A DNA stretch of 64,000 nt from assembly GCA_029718625.1 (NCBI GenBank), contig CM056379.1, forward strand, positions 56,475,487 through 56,539,486, written 5' to 3'. Origin of the DNA: Synaphobranchus kaupii. Taxonomy: Eukaryota; Chordata; Actinopteri; Anguilliformes; Synaphobranchidae. A model generated the notes under the pieces. The model was given only the letters and a program-made list of their open reading frames with translations. It had not been told where the DNA came from and ran no database searches. The position numbers and the translations under genes are program-made. This document shows positions 48,704 through 61,639 of this stretch, in pieces (the first letter of the stretch is position 1; each line of letters opens with the position of its first letter).

Positions 48704-51230
48704 CGAATAGTCAGTTACATCAACTAACGTTACCCAAATCGGCTAGGCTACCAATAACACAGAGAAAGGGACCACTTCACGTGAACAGAAACATGTAGCG
48801 TAATACTACAATTTTCAGAAATAATATCATTATTATTACCTTATATTTTCCAAGTACCTCGAATGTCGAACGTAGAGCTGTTCCTGTTGTATCCAGCAGA
48901 CTAGATGTAGTTTGTCTGAAAGAGCAAACTATTTATGCTCCGGGGTTTTAAACTTTAAAGTTTAAAGTTGAGGACTAGTTGAGGACTAGAAGAATGGGCA
49001 ATGTAAGGCATATATTCTATTTACTAAACGAAAAGGCCAAAATTATTACACAAAAATAGAAAAACTATTCATGGGCTTCAGTTGCTGCCCACGTTTCACT
49101 GCCTCACTGCCTCACTGCCTGACACCATCTAGTGGTCAAAATCACTAAACATGGCGGCGCCCCCATTGTAAACGCGTATATATTTATATTTATTTCGAAA
49201 ACCACTGATCAAATCCGCTCCAAAATGTAATGGGTTCGTCCTTGGCCCATACTACACATACATACTATACTACACACAAATTGGTCTGGTAGTTTTTACG
49301 TAATCCTGCCCACAAACAAACAAACAAACAAACAAGCAAACAAACTCACCCACACCACTGAAAACATACCCTTCCGCCCCAAGGGAATGACTCCTTATCA
49401 TTGTCCCTGTTTAAGTAGTATCTCAAAATTGCAACATAATTGCAGAGCACTGTTGCTATTACTGTAATTATTTTGCTTTGTGTTCAATAAAATTGGTAAA
49501 GTAAATTTACCAACTCATTTTCCATAGGATGAATTACATTTTTTTTTGTTAAATAAAAGGAAATGTCAACATGATGACTTGAAGGACTGAGTGTGTAACT
49601 GCAGTCCTGTTACGTGTTCTACTTTATCCATTTACTTTTCTGACTGGAACTTACAATTCAACCCCAGTATAAACATCATTGGCACCTCACATGTATATTG
49701 CATCTTTTATTGGCCCAGGGATTCACAAAACTTACATCTAGACTCTTTACAGGTGGGGTACACCTGTTTACTTCCAGTTACCTTGCTACATTGACCGGTT
49801 CGGGTTACAACAACCATAACAGCTGGAGTCATCCGCTTGACCTCAATGGCTTTAAAGACGCTTGAGTGCTTTCTTTTCACATGAGAGCTTCGCAGTGGTT
49901 GCACTCTGTGTTTGGTCAGCTTCTTTCTGGTACTTCTATAAATGTCCACCCTGCTGATGTGCGGGCATGAAAACAGTGCCATCAACAGTTAAAGCTTCAC
50001 AGCTAAGTGTCACAGACTCACCATGTTCCATTATCATTATAGCAGTAGACAGTCAACCCCGAAAACTTCATCTTGCCATCTAAGTTGGCCCTGAGCTATC
50101 TACCCCTGACGCTGCATGTACAAACTTGGTCAATAGTCAGCAGAAAGCCTTTAACCACTGAGCCAATTAAAGAACAGTAGGGCACAGCGTGGCTGTTTGA
50201 GTACACATCAGGGGGGAACAGGTAGAACATTCACTCTTCAAAGATAAAGGGAAGGAGCTGTGAACTGTCGGAATCAACGGTAAACTTTCAGGGCTTATGA
50301 TTAGACACTCAAATAATTTTTATACAAGATCATTGTTTTAAACCATAATATATTTAAATTAGCCTCCAGTACATCTGTTGTTTATATGTGTGTAATTAAG
50401 GACCAGAGCTGACCCTAAACTTTTTTTGTTGTTGTGTGTTTAAATTTGTCCATTGCTGCCTTCCAAACTGTTTATTCTGTTCCTCCCAAACATATTTCAC
50501 TCAGTGAAAGGCCAGCCATCCCTATCTTCCTTGGTGCATTTCGTGTTGTAAGGGAATGGTAATTAGTCCTCATGACGTGCCAGTTTTGTTGTAGCACAAG
50601 AGTCGCGCATAAATCATAATATTTTTTCTGTAATATTAGAAATGAAAAATAGCCGCTGGCGTAGCCCATTCCTTCGCAACTGTTGGTGCCCAGTCGGTGC
50701 CACGGTTCCTCGACTATGGGTCCCCATGAGTGTTTTGTTTTCTGTACAGTTGGATCCCCAAGCGCTCAGTGAAGTTGGTGCATTAGTTTTTTTTGACTGC
50801 AGCATGCCTTGCTCGTCCGCGACTCAAAATATCAGTTATTGCACGTTATTGCAACCCTTATAAAATAATAATTATAAAAGAATACTGCAAAGTACAAATC
50901 GAAATATGAAAACCCGCAAATGGTTGATGCGTTCGCCTTTGGCTTTGCTAATGCGGGAAAGTGCGTGGATTAGGTAGAGAAAATGGGAGGTTGCGTAGAA
51001 ATGTTCTGGACTGTCAGACTTCTGATCTCCATTGGACTCAAGTGAAAACCTAATGAAGGCCTGATGTTGCGTGATGTCAAACGCATCATGTAACATCGTT
51101 CAATGAAACGGTATTTTCTCTGGTCTAAAACGCCACCTGCTTTGATAAGTGTGTGGGGGGGGGGGTTCATTAGTCTTTCGGATCTGGCCGCATTCCCATT
51201 CTGTGCCATTCTGTCTGTTGTCTGTTCAGC
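48704..51230. other. Unassigned DNA, probable intron
   Basis: No exon recognised. Contains a CACTGCCT triplet repeat near 49098 and an (ACAA)n microsatellite at about 49313-49340. The minus-strand frame 49707-49985 and frames near 50.6-51.3 kb lack known motifs. Confidence 0.35.
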
Positions 51231-52330
51231 AAATGGCACCTGAGAGAGCGATCTTATCTTAATTAAAAGAGGGAACGGCATGAATCAAGGAGAACGCTTT
51301 ATCTCTCGCTCACTCCCTCTGGTCGCTGCCACTTTCGCCCCACAGGACCTTGACTTTCCTCATTTATCAGATTCGCACCTTTCCCCCCAGCAAATCAATG
51401 GCTGAAGCTGAAGGCTGCTGCTCAACGTAATCCTGTATGGCTTGAGTTTGACCGCACATAAAAACATCCGGTGCTTTTTGACATAATGGCCATGCGCTGC
51501 TTTGCATATCCAGGCCTCGTATCATAGGTCGTCTCAGTTTGAACGGAGAAATCGAGGTTATAGGTGAAAGAGATGGAACCGTCCTGGCCCCAGGGGATCA
51601 CAATCGGGAAGACGGACTTGATCCAGTGCATTGGACTTCTTCACCGAGGTGACTACCGTAACTGGATTTGATGGGATCACTTTATCTAATAAGTAATCAC
51701 TGCTGAGTCAACCTAGAGCAATGTGCCAGCAGCGCAAAAGCTCTGCGCTCCCCTGCTCAATGCGATAACGTGGCTTAGAGTTGATCAGAGTGATTCTGCC
51801 CCCGCCCTGCCAGAGCACGGGTATTTAGATGGCACAGCTATGGCAGAGGGAAGATTATCGCTTGTTGCTTATCTTATATCCGGCTCCATGGCTATAAAGT
51901 GTCTTTATTTTCTCGGCGCTGTCCGATCGGCACATTCCCGCTCGCGGTGCGATAATTTCACCCTGCCATTAGAGTAACGGCCTCTGAATGCTTCACATGA
52001 GCCGGGGCTCGCCAAAGCCGCACAGCCTGCTCTGTCTCCTTTTAATTGAGTCTGCGGCCGAGAAGAATACATCAGCACTCTCGCCACACTGAAAGGCTAA
52101 TCCAGAGCGAATTGTTTTATTACCTCCCATAAAAGAAGGGTAATGGCTTTGCTCACTCCTGATTAATATTTAAGAAGGTGTGGAGCTATTGGAAGGTCTC
52201 AGAGGAGCTGAATCTCAGCAGGGCAGGAGGGCGCAGCTGTTGGATTGAAGGGCAGGTGACTCTCCTTCACGGAGAGCAGCGGCTACAGGCGACCAAGCGT
52301 CACACACGTTTCCGTGCATACAGCAAGTAA
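51231..52330. promoter_or_regulatory. Candidate conserved noncoding DNA 1
   Basis: About 1.1 kb without recognisable repeats, with mixed GC and many short factor-like words: CTTAATTAAAAG (51259), octamer core TTTGCATAT (about 51501), GATTAATATTTAAG (about 52162). No frame has protein-like conservation. That it is regulatory is inference from texture only; cross-species alignment is needed. Confidence 0.25.
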
Positions 52331-54135
52331 CCGTAACTAACCGTAGGCTTGTAACCGTAGCTAACGTGTAGATGTGCGGTTTGTTAGAAATCCGCTAGCT
52401 TCAGGGCATCACAGAGAGGATGTTGCCGATATTCAAATGTCACAAGGCAAATATTTCTGGCTAAGCTGTCAGTCTGTGTGATTTATTTTGAGTTCTTAAA
52501 AAGCTGCATTAATGATTGGGGTTATGCCTACAGTATGTGCGCACTAGTGCATGCATGTTTAACCCTCATATTATGTTCGCATTTTAACTGATACAAAACT
52601 ATTGTAATAGAACAATTTTGACACTTTCTGTGTCACCTTTTGTATGAATGTAATAGCAAATCACAGCAGGTAAAGAGAATGGTAATTGTACATTTTAAAA
52701 ATTATCATTTTCACTCCTTTTTATTAATAAATGTTTTAATGTATATATTTTTTTAAATAAAAGAAAAACATCGATTAAACAAGGAACCGAAGTAACAGTT
52801 TTTTCTTAACGTACATAAATGAATCCTACACATAGGCTACTTTATTAATTGTTGCTTACCTACGTAAATGTGACATCGCTTAACAACTTGTAGTTTGCAT
52901 TTGTATTTGGAAGCCACAGAATTCTCTGATCGGTTTGGGAGAGTGCAGACTAGTGCAGGTCTCCTCCAGCACCACTGCTGCGTTTCACTCTGGTAATCAA
53001 TTAGCTGAGTCACACAGCCATTGTTCCACAGGACCTTATTATAGAGTTAATGCAGGCAGACTGCAAGCTTATGATTGGCCAGACTTGCTCTTGCACAATG
53101 GGGAAACCCAGAAGCTCTCCTTCCTTGGTAGACTCAGGCTATGTTAGGAATGGCTCCTGATATGCTTTATAGTGCACTACTTAGGGATCCAGCCATTTTG
53201 TAGGATGTCCTAATTCCCAGTGTTCTCAATTGAGAATTCTGAAACCATCAAAACAGCCAACCCATCTAAATAGTGCACTGTAAAGCTTATAGGAAGCCAA
53301 TCTGAACACAGCCTTTGTGGTCAGTTGTGCATGGACCCCATGGGACTCCCGGCCACTAGATTGTGAGGTAGGCTACATCACTGCCTCGAGGACTGGCCCA
53401 TTAGCAGGAAACACAACCAAGGAGGCCCCTCATTTAGTTTGTGTACATCCAGCACGGGAATACGTGTACTCTCTATTAAAATGATTTGGTGTACATCATA
53501 AAAAGCACAGTGCTCGCATTGAACCCCACTGATGCTGTTTCATACTTCATATGCGTTTGTGCTATTGGTTTATGGCATGTTTGTGAATGTATTATTCATG
53601 TGTGTTTTTCTGTGGGTGTGCATCAGGGAAGTAACAATACATTCTAATGGCAACGATGAATAATGGAAGCATGGATAATAGGATGCTAGTAAAGTCATGC
53701 TCCCCCAACCCAGACAAACAGGAATCCTCACTTATTCAAACTCAGGCCTTTGCAAAAAATAGCAGTGAAAATGAACGAATGATTTAAAAAAAACTTTTAA
53801 TAAAAAAAAATATTTAAAATTGAGTACTTTTATTATTGGTTGTTTATGTTTAAAGTTGTACTGTAAGGCATATTATTTGTACGTAACTGCCCCCAGTTGA
53901 ACCTCTGATGTGACATAAGTCTGGGTTGACACTGATGTGAGTGTTTTGCCAATATCACTCACCATCAACTGACATTAGTGTCAACAACAGTTCTTACGAG
54001 ATTCATTGGCTATTCAAATAACACTTTTCATGATTCAAAATTAGGCTTTTTTGATTAAAGAATCCAAGAGAATAAAACCTTTTCAAAAGACGACAAAGTA
54101 GGGTTCTGTGTATATTCTTTAAGATCATCAGTTAT
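52331..54135. other. Unassigned DNA, probable intron
   Basis: AT-rich with A-runs near 53787-53810. A small hairpin has arms GTTGACACTGATGT (about 53925) and ACATTAGTGTCAAC (about 53971). Nothing else recognised. Confidence 0.35.
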
Positions 54136-54457
54136 ACACATATACAGTGGGCTCCAGAATTACTGGCAACCCTGACTGGCAATGCACAACAAATACTTAA
54201 ACAATTGTTAAAATAAACAATGTAATTATAAACTTAAAATGCCAAGATGTGAAAAATTTTGTAGTTCATTAATGTTTCAATGGAACCAACCAAAATCATA
54301 CATTTATTCAATAAAAAAATATATTTAATCCAAATCAAGGTTTCATAATTATTGGCACCCCTGGTTTAGTACTTGTGCAACCACTGGCAAGGATAACAGC
54401 ATGGGAGCCTTTTCCTGTAATGTTTAACAAGGTTAAGGAACACATTTGGAGGGATTT

Positions 54458-54733
54458 TTAGACCATTCCTCTTTGCAGATGCTTCTTGGGTTTGCGCTTA
54501 TCAACTGCCCTCTTCAGCTCAGCCCAGAGGTTTTCCATTGGATTGAGGTCCGGCGACTGAGACGGCCATTGTGGAACATTGATTTTGTTGTCAAGGAACC
54601 ATTTCTGTGTGTATTTTGAGGTATGCTTTGGGTCATTGTCTTGCTGGAAAGTCCACCTGCGGCCAAGTCTCAGCCTTCTGGCAGAGGCAACCAGATTGTC
54701 AGCCGAAATTACCTGATATTTGGTGGAATCCAT
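54458..54733 (-). pseudogene. Tc1 transposase catalytic fragment (minus strand)
   Basis: Reads MDSTKYQVISADNLVASARR, WTFQQDNDPKHTSKYTQKWF, then [20 protein letters not shown]: the second Asp (QDNDPKHTS) and the final Glu (MENLW) region of the DD34E core. The frame breaks before the normal C-terminus and upstream of the Met. Confidence 0.9.
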
Positions 54734-54836
54734 TTAGCCATTGATCTTCACCAGTGCCCCTGGACCTCTGGAATTAAAACAGCCCCAAAACATCACTGAC
54801 CCGCCACCATATTGCCCCGCGGGGTATGAGGTGCCT

Positions 54837-55084
54837 CTCCTTGTATGCATCTCTCTTTCAATGCCAAACATGCCCATGCTGTATCTGACCAAAACGTTCT
54901 CCTTGTATGCATCTCTCTTTCAATGCCAAACATGCCCATGCTGTATCTGACCAAAACGTTCTCCTTGTATGCATCTCTCTTTCAATGCCAAACATGCCCA
55001 TGCTGTATCTGACCAAAACGTTCTCCTTGTATGCATCTCTCTTTCAACGCCAAACATGCCCATGCTGTATCTGACCAAAACGTT
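54837..55084. repeat. Four tandem copies of a 62-bp unit inside the Tc1
   Basis: Units start at 54837, 54899, 54961 and 55023 with CTCCTTGTATGCATCTCTCT and end CTGACCAAAACGTT. They are almost identical; the fourth has one change (TTCAACGCC for TTCAATGCC). 62 is not a multiple of three, so the array could not keep a transposase frame open. Confidence 0.95.
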
Positions 55085-56167
55085 ACAATTTTGGTCTCAT
55101 CTGACCACAGCACCTCCGTCCACCCTGTTTCTAGCAAACATTTGTATTTATTTTAGACTATCACAGACCTCTATATCTTGGTCAGTATCTGCTCTTCATT
55201 TATTTGGAGCAACGTTTAAATTACCCTCATATTCTACAAGTGAGTCTTTGCTGAGAGCAATTTGAATTGCTAATGCTGATAAATGTGCTCTTTCTCCAGT
55301 CTTTCTCCTTGAGGCATTAGTGTGTTTTTCTGTACTGATGGTCTTAGGCTGATAAAGAATATCACATGAGGATGTGTTACGTTTTCATGCTCTGACAGGT
55401 GGACCCCTGGAAGAGTAGGTATTGCAGGTCAACACACTGCATGCTGACACACCGATTTGTACGCCTCGCAATAACTTGAGCACAAAACCGTGGGACTTGC
55501 ATCTCAGTAGTTACACTGCATGCATTCGAAAATCTGTAATATAAATTCTGTTTATTTCCATATTTCTGATATTCCACTAAAAGTGTGTAAGCAAAAGTGA
55601 TTAATTTAAAATAATTGTGTACTGTTTCACATAAAAATATACCCTATTTCAATTTGAGTTTGCCAACATATTCAAGGCTATGAATTGTTTATGGGAAAAT
55701 TGCCTATTTTATGTTCAAACCCATATTGTAATCCTTCAGTGAGACAGTGACATGCTGATATAATCAGGCATTTATATACGCCACAGAACAACTGAGTTAT
55801 AAATACAAGGTATTTCAATATTTGAATTCAAATGGAAATGCGATTAGAAATTATCTGGATATATTTAACTTGATTTTATTAAGTAATTAATTAGCAAATA
55901 TTTGTACTTACAAAATACAGCATTTGATTTTCTAAAGAATTCTATTTTTAAATAATATATGTTCAGTACCTTTTATGTTAAGTAACAACCAGTACAACAT
56001 TGATTGGTCTCATCTAAAAGGAGCAGATTATTATATTATTATAATTATATATTCCTATATTATAAGCCCAATAAAGGGTTTAATACACGGTGAACAGATC
56101 TACTCAGTGGAATGAAGAAGCAATGCAATCCCTACTTTAGACATTAAATAACAATTACTGCCGTTGT

Positions 56168-56362
56168 AAAAAAAAAAAAAAAAAAAGGTTAGGTAAAACT
56201 CCTGCCATTGCCCTTGACCAAGGCACTGGCCACAGAACTGGAGTTGGTCCCCGGGCGCTGCACTGTGGCTGCATGCCCACTGCTCCTAAGTAGTGAAGAT
56301 GGGCCAAATTCAGAGGATAAATTACCCCACAGGGTCAATAAAGTACTTATTATTATTATTAT
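56168..56362 (+). mobile_element. 3' half of a tRNA-type SINE, with A run
   Basis: After an A run (56168-56186) comes GGTTAGGTAAAACTCCTGCC, GGAGTTGGTCCCCGGGCGCT and CACTGTGGCTGC..., ending in (ATT)n at about 56346-56362. It matches 19054-19225, the body and tail of the SINE inside the hAT. The tRNA-like head is missing. Confidence 0.8.
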
Positions 56363-57119
56363 GTAATTTAAAATAAATAAAAGTAATTTTATTTTTTTTA
56401 AATCATTTAAATCTTTCCATACTGAGCAGCTCTCAAGAAGAAATGTAAATGTAATCTTTGAAATAGTTGCAGACATACAGTGACAAAATATAGTGTTGAG
56501 GTTAAGCATTTATATTTTACAACACAAAATGTTATTTTGTTACTTTAAAACAATATTTTTTATGTATTTTGAAACATAGTTTTACCAGAATCACAATAAA
56601 ACCATGACAGGTCCCACTCCAATTATGAAGTTCCAAAATTCCAATTTAGGAAATAAGCAGACATTTATCCAGTTTATCTTATATTAAAGAAAAAAGGTTT
56701 GCATCTTATGTACCATAAATTTATAAACAAATAATTTATCATTTATCATTTTATATATTTTATATATTTTTTTCCACTGGCTTGCATTGTTAGGCTTAAT
56801 ATTTGATCAAGATATTAGAAAATGTATTTGCAAGTACATGTAGTTGTTTAGAGAATATTTAATAATATGTCAAAGAAAAGTATTTGATTTATCAAAGAAA
56901 ATATTTAAAATCCTTCAAATAAAATTTATTTGTTTGGGTCAGTATATTTGGTAATACTTCTGATATATCAAACACATAATTGCATTTTCAAAAATGATCA
57001 TTTAACTTTTGACCCAGGACTTGTCGGCTCAGGTACAAATTTGAGCAAGAACCATGACTTTATGAATCCATCACAGCAGTGGTTAGTCTGCAAGGCAGTC
57101 ACGCCTTCAACTCCATTAC
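56363..57119. other. AT-rich unassigned DNA
   Basis: Low complexity A/T-rich stretches, no gene or named repeat recognised. Confidence 0.35.
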
Positions 57120-57480
57120 ACCTCACTGGCGAATCTGATGTATGAACGACACATTCAACTTTGACCTCCCGTTGCTTCTTAGATTCAAGTGCCAGCGCCT
57201 CTTCCATCGGTTGTTATCGGTGACCCAGAATGACCTCCTGGTCGGGGGGTGGAGGGTACATCTTGGAAAGGCATTGACCCATGTGGCATTGAGAGTAAAG
57301 CTTCCCGCTGCCCTTTGACCCCTATTTCTAGTGAGGGGCACCTGTGAGAAACAGTCTGCCTGCCTGAGTGACAGAAGTCTGCAAGGAGAGAGAATAATGG
57401 CAGGAATGAGGAGCCTGTCGAGATTATTCTTACTTTTGTATTGCAGCATAAAGAACAGCAGAGAACAATGCTGAAATCTT
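57120..57480. promoter_or_regulatory. Candidate conserved noncoding DNA 2
   Basis: Repeat-free, evenly composed DNA between AT-rich flanks (ATTCAAGTGCCAGCGCCTCT, GTGACCCAGAATGACCTCCT). Overlapping minus-strand frames (57123-57559) show no known protein. Regulatory nature is inferred from texture only. Confidence 0.2.
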
Positions 57481-58329
57481 TAATAATTTCAATGGGGCAA
57501 CGCACGTGTGCTTTCAGTGAGCATGCCAAGGAACAAACCAAGGAATTGTATATAGCCATGAATTTCTACAATTTGGGTCCCTTCAATAAACTCAGTCAGT
57601 GAGTGCCTGATTGGATTATAGTATAGCATAGCCTAGGCCCATACGGTGGGGGGACAACTCAGGAGTGGGGGGAAAATACCAATTAAGAAAAAATATATTG
57701 TTTACGTTTAAATACATACTGTTAAATAAAAATAAATAAATATATTACATAAATATAGTTTTCATATAAAATAATGGCACAGATGCTAGATAGTTTGATA
57801 ATAATATAAATTGCCTGGTAATAGTTTCGTCCAAACTAAAACATGTGACCATGTGACGTAGACTTCTCGTCCCATAATTCCATGCTAGTCCCATTGCCTG
57901 TTCTGATAAATGGTCGCTGTAGCACACTGAATTTTGAAGATGTTTTGCTGGCTAACATTATACGTGCATAACAAGAATGCTATTGGGAGCAGCGAAGCAA
58001 AAAGAAAAGCAATGAGGAGGACAAGGAACATGAATGCTAAACAGGAGCCTCTGAAAGTTTTTTAACGGCAGTTAACAGAGTTTACAGGAGCTACACGTGC
58101 CATAATTCTGCTTTATCCACGGACCACTGATAGAGGATTTGTTGGGGAATTTCACTGTTTTAACGTCTATTAAAGTAAATAATACATTTAATGTCCATCT
58201 AACAGGTCGCTGGTTCATTATTTATTAATGTGTATTTATCCTTGTTTTGATGGCTCCTGTATTCTGACTGTAGATGTTTCAGTTTTATTGTCTAAATGCA
58301 TTCCATAATGTGGTTCCTGCGCATATGTT

Positions 58330-59480
58330 AACTTTATGGGCCACAGACTGTGGGCCAAAGCAGCCCATAGCAGAGGTAACTCAGCCTTGAGTAACTGCGC
58401 ACCTCAGCAGCACACCTTGGCCTGCGTTCCTGTGGCGCCGTGATTAGATCTATGTATTCTGGGAAAGTTGTCAGGATCCATTCTTTCAGACAGGGCTGCA
58501 GCGAGTGATAAAGAATAACAATTCCCTGCACGGGCATTCTATCTTACGCCGCGCCGTGGAAAAAGATGTTAATTTGTCACCTGATCGCAGACAGCGATCG
58601 CAGACAGTGTCATATTGGTCCTGCGTTCGGAAAGGCGCTTTCGCGAATCTTAAGAGCCCCGGTTCTTTCTCAGGTTACGCGGTCAGGTGTTTATCATCCC
58701 TGTTCTTCTTGATGAGTTTGACGGCACCGTCGCGGTAGTCCGTTAGATGGATACACCGGCCCTCTGAAGTGCTGTGTCCAGTTGAGGCACCTGTTTGGGG
58801 GGCACTTGTAACCCATCCTATGATTTTGCCTCCAGGCTCTGCCAGTGTCAACCATGGCCGGTGGTCTGTAGCACTGGGCCTGGCGCTGCTCGGAAAGAGA
58901 GGGCTTAAATCCGCAGGGTGTCTCAAACTCATCAGCAGGTCCTTTGTTCCATCCTTTGTGGCCTGCAGTATGCCTGCACCGGCGACATCCTCCCTTAACG
59001 GCCAAGAGAAGCGGCAGCTGGCGGCGCGTCCCGGTACGCGCCCTCCCAGATCGACGCCGCAGAGATGGGCGGGGCCTGCGACGATGATCAGGCATTCCGC
59101 ACCGGGGTGAAAAACATTTGTGTGAAAAGAAGATGCACACTGCACGCGTGCAAGGTGCTTGTGAGAGTCCAGCCTGTGGCCATCCATTCAATATTTTGTA
59201 TGAATCGTCATTTTACCTCATTCATGCCTTTCCTGAAGGTGCGCCTTATGCCTACCCGCGCGTGGAGTGTACGGTACGAGTGTTTGCTGCGAACGCGAGA
59301 GTGAGCGAGCATCTACGTTACGGACGTGTACGTGCTCTCTGCCAGTCGGCTGTGCGGGCTCTGGTGTGACGGCGATAGTGACAGTCGCGGCGCGCGGAGG
59401 CTCACAAGCAGATGGTGGCAGGGCCCTGCTGTGTAAGGCACTAGCCCGACGGCATCGCGCCCCAACCTCACCTCTGTAAA
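58330..59480. promoter_or_regulatory. GC- and CpG-rich stretch, candidate regulatory DNA or promoter
   Basis: CpG density rises strongly (TCTTACGCCGCGCCGTGG near 58541, GGCGGCGCGTCCCGGTACGC near 59021, GTCGCGGCGCGCGGAGG near 59384). Open frames occur on both strands (58675-59187 minus; 58769-59110 plus), as expected of GC-rich DNA, and none shows a recognised motif. It could be an unmethylated island, a promoter or a cluster of conserved elements. Confidence 0.3.
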
Positions 59481-59575
59481 TAATTAGTGTAGCTGTCACA
59501 CCCCACAGCCGGATCCGTCCTCCCAGCTTGGACCCCCGCGCTGAAGGTTCTGCTCATCTCGTCTCCCCTCTTTTC

Positions 59576-59600
59576 CCTCACTCTCTCTCTCTCTCTCCCC
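59576..59600 (+). repeat. (CT)n microsatellite
   Basis: CT dinucleotide run within a longer pyrimidine-rich stretch reaching about 59700. Confidence 0.8.
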
Positions 59601-59779
59601 ATCCCTTTCTTTCACTCATCTCTCAATCCTTCTATCCCACTGTTTCCCTTCTGTTTCCTCTCTCCCTTTGTCTTGTGTCCCTTCATCTATATTTCTCTGT
59701 CGCTCGTGCACTGTAGGCACACGCAAGCCTGACTGACTCGGCAACATTAATTTCCTTGGAAACGCAGCAGTCAGTGTTT

Positions 59780-60320
59780 CAGTCTTTCACCAATGGCCGT
59801 TTTGAAATCCCTTTCATTGTTTGAGCACAGAAGGGAACTCGGGGCCTGAAACGGCGTATATATTTTTAATCTGCTTAATTTTACATGCCATATAAATGGG
59901 ACATGCATTTTTAATGGCTGACTTTCTCCAGCAAACACAGGGTGACGGTGTAATTTCTGAACTCCGGCTGCGTGCATTTTTATCGCATTTGACAAAATAT
60001 GGAAGGGGAGGGGAATTAAAAATGCATGGCTGGGCCCAAACTGGGCCCTCTTCTCACGGTGGGACATTTCGGGCTGTTTTACAGCGGGATTAAAATGAAA
60101 AACGCACCCGCCAAAAGGACCATGGCGAGTTAACAACCGGCTCCGCTGCCGTGACGGCCGGCGGCTTCATCTCGCCTCTGTTTGGACACTGATTGCTCTC
60201 AGCCACACCCCTCCTTCAGTTTCTCTGTTCCCTCTCTGCACGTCTGGAGATGAGGCGGGGCTCCACACGCATCACGCTCAAGGCCTAATCATCAGCCACT
60301 CTCTCTTCACAGATTATTAT
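59780..60320. promoter_or_regulatory. Candidate conserved noncoding DNA 3
   Basis: Repeat-free with AT-rich factor-like words set in GC-rich DNA: TTTTTAATCTGCTTAATTTT (59862), GGGACATGCATTTTTAATGG (59898), GGAATTAAAAATGCATGGCT (60012), GCGGGATTAAAATG (60083). Repeated TTTTTAAT/ATTAAAA with nearby GCAT suggests homeodomain/POU-type sites. Inference only. The stretch 60330-61600 holds nothing recognised except a (CA)n run at 61511-61537. Confidence 0.25.
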
Positions 60321-61505
60321 CTTACCTGATAGTTTTTCAAAAGAAATGTGATTAACCGTGGGGGAGACGCAATTTGCGAGGAGGAACTGAACGCTGGCCC
60401 CAGCCAGCCCTTGAGAATGTTGCGCTGAGGTAATTTGTGTTCCAGACACGAGACAAAGTGGCTCATTCCCCAACACCTCCCTCAGGGCGAAACTGAAACA
60501 AAAACATTGACCCACCCTCACACTGGTGACACAAGATGTATAGTTTCTGGGGGAAACTCATGGCCACTCATGTGAAACGTAAGGTTGGGAAGAATTGGTT
60601 GCAGTCGGCATGAAATTCAAGGTTGTAGGCGACGAGGGAATCGCGCATGACCGGCAGGTTGGCTTTACGTCCACGCTGAAGCAGGACAGTTTGATGGCTT
60701 ACAGAACAAACGCGTGCTTGCTTGGCCCCTATCCTGGAGATAAGGACTGAGCACCCTCTACAGGTGGGGGCTTTATCCATCGTACCCAGCAGGGTGTTGT
60801 GGAATTTGGGTGCCCGTGACGGCAGAGCATGCCCGTCCGGCTGGTGCAGCAGCTGTTCTGTGGTGCTGTAGCAACGCACGTGCTAAGACATGCGAAGGTG
60901 CACAGCCCTGCCCAGAGGCCAGGGTGCAGGGCTGCCTCAGCAGTAATGACTGAGCCATTACTGCTCGTTTCGCTAAACTGTGCAGTACCGTCTTTGTACC
61001 ACTAGGGACCCATAGCCTCCAGGCCCCACAGCACTCGCATCCACAACCACTACCTTTCTTTAGCTCTCAGGTTATTCTCCCTCTCTGCCGTTTCTCAGTC
61101 AATCCTCCCTTTCCTGTTTCTCTGACACTCTTCGCAGGATGAGTTTCGGCTGCTGCGGTGTGGCAGTGCTTCATTTGGGTGCGTCAGCAGGAACGCTGCT
61201 TGTTTCGAGAACGCTTTTGGTTTTGAATCTCACCCCAGTGTTCCAGTGAACGCACTTACTGAAGTCTTTTATGGGAACCCTACTGGATGAGCATTTTTAA
61301 TAGCCTACCAGCAAGCATCTGCTGCACTTTTCAAATACAGGCTCAGGGCAACAAAGCAAATGGCACTTCTGCCTCTAATACGCACTCTCATTTTCTCTCT
61401 ATTTACATGCGGCTGTATTCCCGTTTTTTCCTCTCCCTTTTTCACATAAACCATCAGACACAGATGGGGGGCACATTAGAGCATGTAAACACACAAATGT
61501 GCATA

Positions 61506-61510
<5 letters not shown>

Positions 61511-61537
<27 letters not shown>
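61511..61537 (+). repeat. (CA)n microsatellite
   Basis: CA dinucleotide run of about 27 bases. Confidence 0.85.
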
Positions 61538-61542
<5 letters not shown>

Positions 61543-61639
61543 CTCCCTTTTGGCGTCAAAGACAGCCAATTACAAATGGCCCAGAGAAAAGGCCGCGTAT
61601 ACATGTCCAATACTTTTGCCTTTCATTTCCAACAGTCTG

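Larger units (their letters stand above)
54143..55145 (-). mobile_element. Tc1-like transposon remnant 4, with an internal tandem array
   Basis: On + it begins TACAGTGGGCTCCAGAATTA near 54143, a Tc1 terminus of fish (inward: ATAATTATTGGCACCCCTGG at 54343). The minus-strand transposase piece is clear, and the sequence returns to Tc1-like DNA after the array (TTTTGGTCTCATCTGACCAC near 55090). The other terminus was not identified, so the right limit is approximate. The 55146-56160 flank holds nothing recognised. Confidence 0.85.

Noticed and set aside
58675..59191. Minus-strand frames of 170 and 165 codons
   Set aside because: Two overlapping frames of similar length in CpG-rich DNA with no start context, no splice pattern and no recognised motif; best explained by composition.
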